Shown here: one piece after another, positions 50,671 through 58,631 of the stretch | Layout: each line of letters begins with the position of its first letter | Numbering within the stretch: the first letter of the stretch is position 1 | Source of the DNA: Chloroflexi bacterium 44-23 | Lineage (GTDB): Bacteria > Chloroflexota > Anaerolineae > Anaerolineales > Anaerolineaceae | Assembly: GCA_001899005.1 (NCBI GenBank) | Contig: MKUW01000028.1 | Location: 553,163-617,162 of the forward strand | Length of the DNA stretch: 64,000 bases | Direction: 5' to 3' | The notes under the pieces: model-generated | What the model was told of the DNA's origin: nothing | The model's input: only the letters and a program-made list of their open reading frames with translations | Databases searched by the model: none | Position numbers and translations under genes: made by a program

Positions 50671-52005
50671 ATGAACTCGCAGGATCCCATCAAAATTTTG
50701 TACCTTGAAGACGACATCGGCCTGGCCCGCTTGCTGGTCAAAAACATGGAACGCTCCGGCATCAACGCGGATATCGCCAAGAACGGCGCCATTGGCCTGC
50801 AGATGATTGCCCAGCAGGAATATGATGTCATTGTGACCGACCAGCAAATGCCGGCAATGACCGGTCTTGAAGTGATTGAGGAATTGACCCGCCACGAGAA
50901 CACTCCCCCGATCATCATGTTGACCGGCGCCGGCAATGAAAAAATCGCGGTGGACGCCATGAAACTGGGCGCCAGCGACTATATCATCAAAGATGTCGAC
51001 GGCGTCTACCTCAATCTGCTGCCCTCAGCCATCAGACAGGTCATCCAGCAGCGCCGCCTGATCCGCGAACGCCAGCAGGCCCTCCTGGATTTACAGGAGA
51101 GCGAAGAGCGCTACCGCACCCTCTTCAACTCTTCGCATGATGCCATCCTGCTCTTCATCCCCAGCGGCCAGTTTGTGGACGGCAACCCGGCAGCCATCAA
51201 ATTGTTCGGCTGTAAGGATCACGCCAGCTTCTTAAAACTGACCTGGGACGCCGTCTCCCCCGATTACCAGCCGGATGGGATGCTCTCGTTTACGCGCGTG
51301 CGTGAATTAATCGACCTGACCATCAACGAAGGCTCACAATTTGTTGAACTGGCATACCGCACAGTCGACGGGCAGGTCTTTCCGGCCCTGGTCTCACTCA
51401 ACGTCACCAACCTGCGTGGGGCGAAAGTGCTGCAGGCCAACATCCGCGAGATTTCCAAGCAGAAACTGACCGAACAAATCCTGCACAAACAAGCCACCGA
51501 AGATCCGCTGACCGAATGCTTCAACCGCCGCCACTTCTTCTCGCTGGCCGTCAAAGAAATCGCCCTGAGCGAAAGTGAAAACACCACCCTCTCGGTCATC
51601 ATGTTTGATTTTGATCTGTTCAAGAGCATCAACGATACCCACGGTCACAACGTTGGCGATATCGTGCTGATGGAACAAACCCGCCGCATCCGCAGCATCT
51701 TACGGCCGAGCGATATCTTTGCGCGCTACGGCGGTGAGGAATTTGTCATCCTGCTGCCCAAAACGACGCTTGAGAACAGCCATGCTACCGCGGAACGCAT
51801 CCGAAAATTTGTGGAAGAGCCGATCAAAGCCAACGAGACTGAACTGGTTTCGACCATCAGCTTCGGCGTGGCCAGCAAGGAAAGCCAGGAAAGCATTTCG
51901 ATTGACAAGCTGCTCGACCGCGCCGATCAGGCGCTCTACCTGGCCAAAAGCCGCGGACGCAATTCCGTGGCAGCCTGGAATGAAGTTACCGGGCAGGCCG
52001 GCTGA
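50671..52005 (+). CDS. REC-PAS-GGDEF diguanylate cyclase
   Basis: 444 residues. The receiver domain (5-125) has phospho-acceptor Asp in VIVTDQQMPAM and Thr in MLTGAGN. PAS spans ~150-265. The GGDEF domain covers ~290-440, with FDFDLFKSINDTHGHNVGD and the active-site ARYGGEEFVILLPK. GGEEF and the Asp/Asn metal and guanine contacts are intact, so it should make cyclic di-GMP. No R-x-x-D inhibitory site is obvious directly upstream of the active site. It follows the membrane kinase by 60 bases and is a plausible output of it. Confidence 0.92.
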   Translation: MNSQDPIKILYLEDDIGLARLLVKNMERSGINADIAKNGAIGLQMIAQQEYDVIVTDQQMPAMTGLEVIEELTRHENTPPIIMLTGAGNEKIAVDAMKLGASDYIIKDVDGVYLNLLPSAIRQVIQQRRLIRERQQALLDLQESEERYRTLFNSSHDAILLFIPSGQFVDGNPAAIKLFGCKDHASFLKLTWDAVSPDYQPDGMLSFTRVRELIDLTINEGSQFVELAYRTVDGQVFPALVSLNVTNLRGAKVLQANIREISKQKLTEQILHKQATEDPLTECFNRRHFFSLAVKEIALSESENTTLSVIMFDFDLFKSINDTHGHNVGDIVLMEQTRRIRSILRPSDIFARYGGEEFVILLPKTTLENSHATAERIRKFVEEPIKANETELVSTISFGVASKESQESISIDKLLDRADQALYLAKSRGRNSVAAWNEVTGQAG

Positions 52006-52025
52006 AAAAAGCGGCTCGCTCGCAA

Positions 52026-52415
52026 TTATCCCGCTCTGGCGTTGGCCAGATAATTGCGCCAGCCGCCATACCGCGTAATTTCTTCCCTGCCGGCCACGAT
52101 AAAGTTTTCCACCAATACCCCGAGGACATAATTACCGCTCTGCAGTTCAATCTTGCCGATGCAGAGACCGGCCGGTTCACTGGCCAGGATGTGCAGAACC
52201 CCCGATTCGGAGATTTTCCAGATTTCGACCTGGATCTCGGCCCCCTGTGCTTCATCGCGCAGCATGGCCGGGTAACGCTCATCGATCAACCACAAGCGAT
52301 AAAATGGAGCCGTCCGATCCTCGCGCACAAATTTCGCCCCCACGCTGAGCAAATTGCCGTTGAGCGGCTGCCCGCGCATCAGTATGCCATTTACCGCCAA
52401 TCTGGTTTCTTCCAT
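52026..52415 (-). CDS. Stand-alone allophanate hydrolase C-terminal-like domain
   Basis: 129 residues from the ATG at 52415. The frame is open to 52484, but family similarity starts here. It resembles the C-terminal domain of allophanate hydrolase (AtzF/DUR1): an opening AVNGILMRGQPLNGNLL, VREDRTAPFYRLWLID, GLCIGKIELQSGNYVLGVLVE and a closing EITRYGGWRNYL. The amidase domain that normally precedes it is absent here. In allophanate hydrolase this domain decarboxylates the intermediate. A lone copy may act in trans or have another role. Confidence 0.7.
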   Translation of the reverse strand: MEETRLAVNGILMRGQPLNGNLLSVGAKFVREDRTAPFYRLWLIDERYPAMLRDEAQGAEIQVEIWKISESGVLHILASEPAGLCIGKIELQSGNYVLGVLVENFIVAGREEITRYGGWRNYLANARAG

Positions 52416-52503
52416 AGTACTTTGACCCGCTCCGTCATGTGATGCTTTCAATTTTACCGCGAAACAACGCCATTCCGCGGTCAATTTTCAATGGCGGAGG
52501 GGG

Positions 52504-52543
52504 GGCATGCAAAGCAACCCATTGCGTGGTCGCTCTGCATGCC
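52504..52543 (-). other. Stem-loop after the cytochrome lipoprotein gene
   Basis: GGCATGCA (52504-52511) and TGCATGCC (52536-52543) form an 8-bp perfect stem. It lies 3' of the minus-strand cytochrome gene and lacks a T-run. Confidence 0.45.
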
Positions 52544-52545
52544 TC

Positions 52546-52833
52546 TTAGTGATACGTCGCAGCCAGGTATTCAACCACCTTGACCTGCTCGGCGTGGTTT
52601 AGTGCCGTGCCCAGAGACACCATGCGCATGACGGTCGTCTCCCAGCCAGTCTTGCCATAGCGCGCATCCGCCACCAGATCGAGACTATGGCAGCTTATGC
52701 ATCTGCTCTCCACCAGCTCCTGACCCTTGGCCAGGTCAGCGGCTGACGGAGCAGGCTCGCTGCCGCAGCCAACCATGACCAGGCTCAAGACCATAAAAAC
52801 CAGAATAAGTGCAATCGTTGTTTTTTTCATCAT
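52546..52833 (-). CDS. Small cytochrome c lipoprotein
   Basis: 95 residues from the ATG at 52833, with GGTGG upstream (an in-frame ATG lies 12 bases earlier). The signal peptide ends in a lipobox MVGC, with the lipidated Cys at residue ~23. A short linker is followed by the haem c motif CISCH at ~residues 45-49 and candidate distal Met residues in VMRMVSLG. The fold length (about 70 residues) suits a single-haem cytochrome. It would carry electrons on the outer face of the membrane. Its redox partners are not nearby. Confidence 0.85.
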   Translation of the reverse strand: MMKKTTIALILVFMVLSLVMVGCGSEPAPSAADLAKGQELVESRCISCHSLDLVADARYGKTGWETTVMRMVSLGTALNHAEQVKVVEYLAATYH

Positions 52834-52917
52834 GTATTTTTCCACCTTCGCATCATGTTATCGTACCCACTATTTGTAACATTTTTTGTACATTAAGTCC
52901 ATAGCGCACAGCTGATA

Positions 52918-52986
52918 GATAGCTGATAGCTGATAGCTGATAGCTGATAGCTGATAGCTGATAGCTGATAGCTGATAGCTGATAGC
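52918..52986 (+). repeat. Tandem AGCTGAT heptamer array (~10 copies)
   Basis: 69 bases of perfect 7-bp repeat AGCTGAT, with a mutated start at 52910-52917. The same unit recurs in reverse orientation at 54051-54080 and in degenerate form to 55540. Confidence 0.9.
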
Positions 52987-53006
52987 GATAATTATAAGTG
53001 ATCAGC
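52961..53006. repeat. Left arm of a 46-bp perfect inverted repeat
   Basis: It covers the end of the heptamer array plus GCGATAATTATAAGTGATC. It is the exact reverse complement of 54031-54076. The arms enclose the V4R-like gene and the 48-bp repeats. Confidence 0.9.
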
Positions 53007-53074
53007 TTGTGGCGTGAAGAGCAGCACGTGGCGTGTGGACCATTAATTATGCGGGATACAGTACACCCATATAA

Positions 53075-53254
53075 AAATATTTTCGTGTATTTCGTGTCTT
53101 TCGTGGTTAATAAAAATAACCCAATAATTTTCGTGTGTTTCGTGTGTTTCGTGGTTAAAAAATAATGCCCAATAATTTTCGTGTATTTGGTGTCTTTCGT
53201 GGTTAAAAAATAATGCCCAATAATTTTCGTGTATTTGGTGTTTTTCGTGGTTAA
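53075..53254 (+). repeat. Four 48-bp direct repeats (TTTCGTGT... type)
   Basis: Units begin near 53075, 53123, 53171 and 53219. Each contains TTTTCGTGTATTTCGTGTCT-like sequence followed by TTTCGTGGTTAA. The units differ by a few substitutions. The last ends at the 3' end of the V4R-like gene. Confidence 0.85.
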
Positions 53255-53259
53255 TTAAA

Positions 53260-53892
53260 TCACGTGGGAATGGGTCTCTTCGGGACAACGAAATCACAAC
53301 TGGCATCCCCCATGCCGATCGAGCTGATCTGGCGGATGTCGAATCTAGCGCCATTCGAGATAAAGCCGGTCGCCTCCAGCAGGAACCCGAGCGTGATGTG
53401 GCAATCCAGCTGAGTGGCCCGCCGCCCCCAGCAAACCGGGCAGCGCTCGTTGATGTAGAGGTAATGATCGCCCTGATCTTTGATGCGCACGATGCGGTCG
53501 CTGGTCTCCGAGTAGTTCTTCGCAATCCAGCGCAGAAAGAGCGGCAGCTTGATGCGCAGCGGCACCAGCTTACCGGTCGCCTCCAGGCTGGCCCCATAGT
53601 TGTCCAGAAAGGACTGGATCCCATTCAGAAAGCCGGCCCGTCCGGCGCGGATCAGGAACGCTTTGGCCCCGCGTGGACCGTAGGTCTCGGCCAGCGCCGT
53701 GCAAATGGCTCCGTAATCGGAAAAATCGAATTCTCGCAGCATATCATCCGGCGGCAAAATCGTCTGATAATCCGGCAGACCGCCATGCCGCAGCACCGCA
53801 TTGAGCCCATTCTCCCCCATCAAATCCTGCAGTGATGAAATCATATAACGCGCAACGCGGTTGTTCATATAAAAGCCACTTTTTTCGATCAT
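53260..53892 (-). CDS. V4R-domain-like protein
   Basis: 210 residues. The C-terminal ~70 residues match the V4R (4-vinyl-reductase) fold: a helix with LDCHITLGFLLEATGF, then a strand and GMGDASCDFVV near residues 193-203, as in small-molecule or hydrocarbon-binding regulators. Cys residues in NERCPVCWGR (~151) suggest a metal or redox site. It is not evidence of bacteriochlorophyll synthesis by itself, since V4R domains occur in many sensors. It is isolated, and lies inside the 46-bp inverted repeat. Confidence 0.65.
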   Translation of the reverse strand: MIEKSGFYMNNRVARYMISSLQDLMGENGLNAVLRHGGLPDYQTILPPDDMLREFDFSDYGAICTALAETYGPRGAKAFLIRAGRAGFLNGIQSFLDNYGASLEATGKLVPLRIKLPLFLRWIAKNYSETSDRIVRIKDQGDHYLYINERCPVCWGRRATQLDCHITLGFLLEATGFISNGARFDIRQISSIGMGDASCDFVVPKRPIPT

Positions 53893-54030
53893 GTACCAAT
53901 AATCCTTTACGTAATGATAACAAGCAGTTGCTTTAACACACTATTATATCAATGGATGTGCAGTGTGTGGAAAGTGTAGTCAGCTGACAGCTGACAGGAA
54001 AAGAAAGCTAATAGCTGACAGGAAAAGAAT

Positions 54031-54076
54031 GCTGATCACTTATAATTATCGCTATCAGCTATCAGCTATCAGCTAT
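54031..54076. repeat. Right arm of the 46-bp perfect inverted repeat
   Basis: Exact reverse complement of 52961-53006. The two arms are 1024 bases apart. It overlaps the last codon of the IVP pseudogene. Confidence 0.9.
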
Positions 54077-54454
54077 GAGCTATTATCTTGCGAAGCAAGA
54101 CTACGATGCAAACCGTTGAGCATTTTGGCTATCTCGTTGGCTTGTGTTTCCAGGGCAACAAAGTCTTCCTGTTTGACCCATTTACGCATTAGAAAGAGCT
54201 CTAACAGCGTAGTCGTTTCGTAAAGTGAACCGCGCGCAATGATTAAAAAATGCGCAAATTCTTTTTTTTGACAAACGGCCCTTGCCTTCTGCAATGTTCA
54301 TCGGGACCGTTGTGGCCGCAGCTTCCAGTTGTTCAATCAGGCGGTAATGTTTTCTTTCCGAATCGAGTTTTTCGCTGATATCAATGACAGCACTCGCAAA
54401 TTCCATACTGCGCTGCCAAACCATTAAATCTTTATATGCTGCCTTGTTTTCCAT
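54073..54454 (-). pseudogene. Four-helix-bundle (IVP-type) protein gene with a one-base frameshift
   Basis: From the ATG at 54454 the first frame gives the IVP opening, with DLMVWQRSMEFA and VPMNIAEGKGR near residue 60. It then leaves frame at a run of eight T on the plus strand (54262-54269; A8 in the message). The continuation, KKEFAHFLIIARGSLYETTT followed by a helical tail, is read in the other frame and ends at 54073. One A fewer would give a single protein of ~126 residues, the normal length. This could be a true inactivating mutation, a slippage site or a sequence error. Confidence 0.85.
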
Positions 54455-54476
54455 CAATGCATCATCCAGCTTTCTC

Positions 54477-54620
54477 TTCCACGATCTACGGGCTTCCTGT
54501 CAGCTTTCTTTTCCTATCCGCTTTCTCTTCGCCCTTCGCTCTTTGCTCTTCTCTCTTCCTCGCCTTGCGTGCCTTCGGCACAGCTATCAGCTATGAGCTA
54601 TCTCTTCCTATCAGCTATCA
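54477..54620. repeat. Heptamer-derived low-complexity segment
   Basis: TATCAGCTATGAGCTATCTC and related words alternate with CTTTCTCTTC stretches. It reads as degenerated copies of the AGCTGAT unit in reverse orientation. No gene is supported. Confidence 0.7.
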
Positions 54621-54628
54621 GCTGTCAA

Positions 54629-55045
54629 CTAAATCCCCCAATCCCCCGAGGCTTCCGGCTGGTAGATGATGCGTTCGACGCGTAATTTGCGCCGCCCGGC
54701 CGGGATCGGCCAGTCGATCACGTCGCCGATGGCATAACCCAGCATGGCCGTGCCGACCGGTGCCAGGATCGAAATCTTCGCCTCCATGATATCGGCGTCC
54801 TCCGGGAAAACCAGCGTATAGGTCTCCTCCTCGCCGCTCTCCAGATCCACCAGCACCACGGTCGAGTTCATCGTGATCACATCGGCTGGAATCTCCTGCG
54901 GGGTGACCACCTGCGCGTTTTCGATCTCGGTTTTCAACTCACCCAGATAAGGACTGTTGCGGTATTCCCCAAACTGCGCATCCAGCACCAACTTGTGCAG
55001 GCGTTCGCGATCGAATTCAGTGATAATGATGGCTTTTCTCGTCAT
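54629..55045 (-). CDS. GreA/Rnk-family transcription-elongation-like protein
   Basis: 138 residues. The C-terminal ~70 residues match the GreA/GreB C-terminal FKBP-like domain: a region with STVVLVDLESGEEETYTLV, then APVGTAMLGYAIGDVIDWPI (near residue 96). The N-terminal coiled coil is short (~45 residues), as in Rnk, rather than the full GreA hairpin. Such proteins bind RNA polymerase through the secondary channel. It is monocistronic, in the repeat island, and its stop is followed by degenerate heptamers. Confidence 0.85.
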   Translation of the reverse strand: MTRKAIIITEFDRERLHKLVLDAQFGEYRNSPYLGELKTEIENAQVVTPQEIPADVITMNSTVVLVDLESGEEETYTLVFPEDADIMEAKISILAPVGTAMLGYAIGDVIDWPIPAGRRKLRVERIIYQPEASGDWGI

Positions 55046-55551
55046 GATAGTTTCAAACTCCTATTTAAATACGTACAGAAGATGGATCATCTAATGATAG
55101 CATGAGAAAGTTTTAATTGCTACTCGCTTCGCGAGTTAGCTCACAGCCGCTTCGCGAGCTCACAGCTCACAGTTCACAGCTCACAGTTCACAGCTCGTAG
55201 TTTTTAAAAGAAAAACCCGCGGCTAACAATCACCGTGGGGATCCATATCTATCCTCTTTATTCACTTGCTACCGGCTACCAGCTACAAGCTACAACCTGC
55301 TCTTCCGCTCTTCCTATCAGCTATCAGCTATCTCTTCCTCGCGAAGCGGCTATCTCTTCCTACCCGCTGTTCTTCCCCCCTATCAGCTCGCGCAAAGCGC
55401 ACCTACCCGCTCGCGAAGCATGCCTTCGGCACCCGCTACAACCTGCTCTTCACCCTATCAGCCGTCTTTCCCTATCAGCTATCAGCTATGAGCTATCAGC
55501 TGTCTTTTCCTATCTCTTCCTATGAGCTCGCTATGCGTGCCTGCGCAGCAG
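55046..55551. repeat. Repeat-rich non-coding region with degenerate heptamers
   Basis: 506 bases. It begins with the Rnk-type promoter region. A TCACAGTTCACAGC-type tandem cluster lies at 55153-55198, a minus-strand terminator at 55216-55239, and mixed AGCTATCAGCTAT, CTTCGCGAAG and TCTTCCTATCAG words at 55265-55560. Long frames here translate as Ser/Tyr/Leu-rich low-complexity sequence and are spurious. Confidence 0.8.
55205..55239 (-). terminator. Intrinsic terminator on the minus strand
   Basis: CCCACGG and the reverse-complementary CCGCGGG (one mismatch; plus-strand 55216-55222 and 55233-55239) are followed by TTTTTCTTTTAAAAA on the minus strand. It would end transcripts from the VanZ-like gene. 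Confidence 0.65.
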
Positions 55552-55980
55552 CTACCTGCTATGAACGCGCGTTCTTCTCCGAAAACAAAGGGCTCCGAGC
55601 GTTGCACCGATCATATCAAGCCCCAAATCAAGAAACTGGAAGGCCCTGCCGGGCACAAATACTTGGTGGATTTCATCGGAGAGCGCGAATAAGAACACAA
55701 AGACAAGTACCCAAGTAAAATCATTCTGTTTGATGGATCGATCCCATGTCCATGTTCTAAAAAGTAAAAAACCTAGAATAAAGTATTCGGAAAGGTGTAC
55801 CAAAATTCCAACCACTTCATCCAGGTTGGAGATGCTTTTGTCTGAGACATTAAATGGCTTCAACCAGGCCGTTGGTAAAAAGCGGTAGGGATCCGGATTG
55901 GCAGAGAAGAAGAAAATTACACCCAGCCACAATATGAGTGGAAACCAACGTTTAATAAAAGCATTTATCATTGATGTCAT
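55552..55980 (-). CDS. VanZ-family membrane protein
   Basis: 142 residues with four predicted membrane helices. The family sequence FFFSANPDPYRF near residue 23 and ALSDEIHQVFVPGR near residue 105 match VanZ-like proteins. In enterococci VanZ gives low-level teicoplanin resistance, but most members have no known role. Here it lies at the start of the AT-rich polysaccharide region, so an envelope role is likely. The C-terminal end, RRRTRVHSR, reads into the edge of the repeat region. Confidence 0.85.
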   Translation of the reverse strand: MTSMINAFIKRWFPLILWLGVIFFFSANPDPYRFLPTAWLKPFNVSDKSISNLDEVVGILVHLSEYFILGFLLFRTWTWDRSIKQNDFTWVLVFVFLFALSDEIHQVFVPGRAFQFLDLGLDMIGATLGALCFRRRTRVHSR

Positions 55981-56084
55981 AATAATTTTATTAAAGGATT
56001 CTGTGGCAATCTTCTAATGGATACCCAGAAACTAATAGCGGTAAGAAGAGAACCCATCTAGAAGAAAAATTAGATACGAGGCAT

Positions 56085-56813
56085 TCACGGCACAATTTCG
56101 CCAGAAGGAAGTTGAGCTTCCAGATTATCTGCTTCCAGCTGGGATGATGGGAATATTGATAAACGAAAATATTTGATCGCTTCGACTAGATCCCCTAAAG
56201 ATCGATATGATATCCCGACATAATAACACCCATTACTCACCCGGTCATTAATTTTACAAGCATTAATATATGCTTGTAAAGCGTCTTCGTATTGTGCATT
56301 TAACCATAGAAGCCTCCCTGACATTCCCCATAACAAAGCATCGGTCGGAAATAGTACCACAAATTCCTTCGATAACTTCGCGGCTAAATTTACATCGCTT
56401 TCCTCAAGACTTGCTAACAACCAATAATAATTATTAACATCTTCAGGATATAAATTTATAGCAACTTTCGCGAGAAAAACATCCTTAGGCAATAGAAAGT
56501 ACGTCATATCAACAGACTCTTTCATGCAAGTGAATGTTTTATAAAACAAATCCCTGTCAGGTTCGTTTTTATAAAAAGTTGAAATTGCATTTAACCACTG
56601 AATATGACAACTATTTTTACCAGTGAAATTTCCCTCTATAGGGTTCAAACTTGTTCGGGGAGGTTTCGTCAAATAAATTTGTTTCGCGAGGTAAACTGAA
56701 TACAGGTTTATATTCAGGTTTTCTTTTAAATTAACTAAAAAACTTATTGATAATAAAACAAAAACAAGAAGTATGCCTTTAGTGACCGAAAATTTACTTT
56801 TAGGAATTCTCAT
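56085..56813 (-). CDS. Membrane-anchored tetratricopeptide-like protein
   Basis: 242 residues. A membrane segment at ~13-29 (GILLVFVLLSISFLVNL) with a basic N-terminus predicts anchoring with the rest outside. Residues ~130-230 show TPR-like helix pairs, e.g. ALLWGMSGRLLWLNAQYEDA and SYRSLGDLVEAIKYFRLS. TPR proteins hold complexes together, and some act in polysaccharide assembly. No catalytic motif. AT-rich codon use like its neighbours. It is flanked by VanZ and a GNAT-like gene. Confidence 0.65.
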   Translation of the reverse strand: MRIPKSKFSVTKGILLVFVLLSISFLVNLKENLNINLYSVYLAKQIYLTKPPRTSLNPIEGNFTGKNSCHIQWLNAISTFYKNEPDRDLFYKTFTCMKESVDMTYFLLPKDVFLAKVAINLYPEDVNNYYWLLASLEESDVNLAAKLSKEFVVLFPTDALLWGMSGRLLWLNAQYEDALQAYINACKINDRVSNGCYYVGISYRSLGDLVEAIKYFRLSIFPSSQLEADNLEAQLPSGEIVP

Positions 56814-56898
56814 ATCAGTTCTTTGTTCCCATAAACTCGTTTTATAACCCGAAATTCTTATCTAGAAGAGCATTCCATTTTTGATAAGAATTTTTGTA

Positions 56899-57843
56899 TT
56901 AATATTGCTTCAAAATACTTTCTTTTTGTTCAAGTAACCCCAATGGCCAATCTTGCTCAGCCAGCGGTTTTTTGCCTTGTAGGGAAAAGCGTAACATACC
57001 TTCCGCTTTGGCAAAGGTGGGATTGCCGGGTAGGAGTTTATGGACCGCGTTCAATGCCGAGTATGTCAACGGATTAAACAACGGTGAGAGTCTGGGGTTG
57101 AATACTACGCGTTGGCGTACGGGACTGGCTGTATACCTCATTCGAAATTTATATTCATCGACACTGTCCGGTGCATCCAGCGAATGGAGGCCATAAAAGA
57201 TCTGTGAAACATCTGAACGTTTTAGAACCTCGTTTGTGAAAGCTAAGGTTAATACATTATTAATCCCAAAGCGGAGATAATCTGTCGCGCTTTGTTGATA
57301 AAGGATGCTACAGCAATCGTCACCTGAAAAAGCAATCAGTGCCGCAACTAGCTTGCCTTCTACTAATGCGCCCCAGGTTTCGAACCCCGGCAAATCTTGT
57401 GCGCTTCGACATTGCTTTACCCAAGCGGACTGGGTTTCTGCCCGCACTCGGCCTTGACGAATCAAAGTGTCAAGACGCAACTCCCAACCCTCAACAGCCA
57501 GCCGTTCAAAAGAAATAGGCTCGACCCCGGCTTTTTTAAAACCGTTACGAACGTCGTGTCGGGCTTTCTTAGGAAGTCCTTCAATGGAGTAAGTTGACTG
57601 AGTGAAAAGAACATGATAACTGATCTTCCCATATTTGGCTGATAGCGGTGTTGAATACCTTAATGCCACCCCATTGTGTTCTTTCAGGAATTCGTTTATT
57701 TCGTTATTATCAGGTTCGATGACCCGATGATAAGGGAATGCCTGGAAGGTTCTAGCAGCCTGACTGTACCAGTAGCTGGATTTTGTTTTGAAAACTAAAT
57801 GACCCTGCCGTTTTAGCCATTCAGCAAATATATCGGAAGTCAT
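56899..57843 (-). CDS. GNAT/FemAB-like acyltransferase in polysaccharide cluster
   Basis: 314 residues from the ATG at 57843, with AGGGGAAA upstream. The frame reaches 57873, where it overlaps the formyltransferase stop. It resembles the FemAB/BioF2-type double-GNAT fold, with GLPKKARHDVRNGFKKAG near residue 118 and GALVEGKLVAALIAFSGDD near 170 in a typical acetyl-CoA-fold strand. Members add amino acids or acyl groups to peptides and sugars. It belongs to the formyltransferase-glycosyltransferase set. The substrate is not known. Confidence 0.72.
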   Translation of the reverse strand: MTSDIFAEWLKRQGHLVFKTKSSYWYSQAARTFQAFPYHRVIEPDNNEINEFLKEHNGVALRYSTPLSAKYGKISYHVLFTQSTYSIEGLPKKARHDVRNGFKKAGVEPISFERLAVEGWELRLDTLIRQGRVRAETQSAWVKQCRSAQDLPGFETWGALVEGKLVAALIAFSGDDCCSILYQQSATDYLRFGINNVLTLAFTNEVLKRSDVSQIFYGLHSLDAPDSVDEYKFRMRYTASPVRQRVVFNPRLSPLFNPLTYSALNAVHKLLPGNPTFAKAEGMLRFSLQGKKPLAEQDWPLGLLEQKESILKQY

Positions 57844-57848
57844 TTTGA

Positions 57849-58631
57849 TTATTTTCCCCTGTTCAAACTCCAATACAAAGATAACGATTTTTTCAAAGGT
57901 AACACAGAATATAAATGACTGTCACCATTAACTGTTGAGGGCTTTTGAATGAGATCTTTTTTTAAAAAGGATTGTGCGGTCTTAATTATTGACTTTGCCC
58001 TTTGGTTCTCAATAAAAGATTCAATATTGTGGAGAGAGCGGGTTTTTGGAATATTTACTATCAGATCTTCACTTAGAATATCACCTGTATCTATTCCTGT
58101 ATCTACCAAATGAACTGTTATTACAATTGGATCCTTATTCAGTAACGCCCACCTGACAACGTAATTACCTAGATATTCGGGTAATTTCCCTGGGTGTGAA
58201 TTTAGGACACCTTTTGAGACGGATTTAATTAAATTTGGCGATATGATACCTACCCCACCTAATAAAAGTACGTCTGGGGATAAGCAATTTAATATTTCAA
58301 CTGTCTTATTCCCATTTAACTTAGGGACAGTAACGAAAGGTATGTTATGATTTTTTGCGATGTCTTCAATTTTTTGACATCCATTTTTACCCCGTATTAT
58401 CCTCTGAATAATTACATCAATAATTTCAAAGAGTTTTGAAGATAGAATATTTGCGAACCCATATTTTCTTGAATAAGCTTTGAACCTTTTGTATTTTTGT
58501 TTAAACCGCCACTCCTGGCTTATAACCATATTAATTTTTAGCCCTTGCTGAACTGCTTCTTTGAGAACCAAGCCACCGAAGTAACTTTTTTCTCTAGTTA
58601 AAATGACCACTTTGTCATCAAATTTTTCCAT
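57849..58631 (-). CDS. Formyltransferase-family protein (sugar N-formyltransferase-like)
   Basis: 260 residues. The N10-formyltetrahydrofolate transferase core is seen in LNSHPGKLPEYLGN (near residues 140-153) and HLVDTGIDTGDIL (near 178-190), which hold the Asn, His and Asp of the catalytic triad. The N-terminus is Rossmann-like. The lack of a tRNA-binding C-terminal domain and the surrounding glycosyltransferases point to formylation of an amino sugar rather than Met-tRNA. It overlaps the upstream glycosyltransferase gene by 14 bases. Confidence 0.8.
   Translation of the reverse strand: MEKFDDKVVILTREKSYFGGLVLKEAVQQGLKINMVISQEWRFKQKYKRFKAYSRKYGFANILSSKLFEIIDVIIQRIIRGKNGCQKIEDIAKNHNIPFVTVPKLNGNKTVEILNCLSPDVLLLGGVGIISPNLIKSVSKGVLNSHPGKLPEYLGNYVVRWALLNKDPIVITVHLVDTGIDTGDILSEDLIVNIPKTRSLHNIESFIENQRAKSIIKTAQSFLKKDLIQKPSTVNGDSHLYSVLPLKKSLSLYWSLNRGK

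Larger units (their letters stand above)
52846..53259. other. Repeat-filled gap between cytochrome and V4R-like genes
   Basis: 414 bases without a gene. It holds a heptamer array, the left arm of a 46-bp inverted repeat and four 48-bp direct repeats, which are listed separately. An overlapping frame through the 48-bp repeats is spurious. Confidence 0.8.

Noticed and set aside
53043..53624. 193-codon minus frame with repeated His/Glu/Asn-rich units
   Set aside because: Its second half simply translates the 48-bp direct repeats and its first half is antisense-shadow to the V4R-like gene frame.
53260..53892. Bacteriochlorophyll synthesis from the V4R-like domain
   Set aside because: No other photosynthesis gene is present and V4R domains are widespread in small-molecule sensors.
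55235..55718. Long plus-strand frames rich in Ser, Tyr and Leu
   Set aside because: They are translations of degenerate heptamer repeats and overlap the VanZ-like gene antisense.
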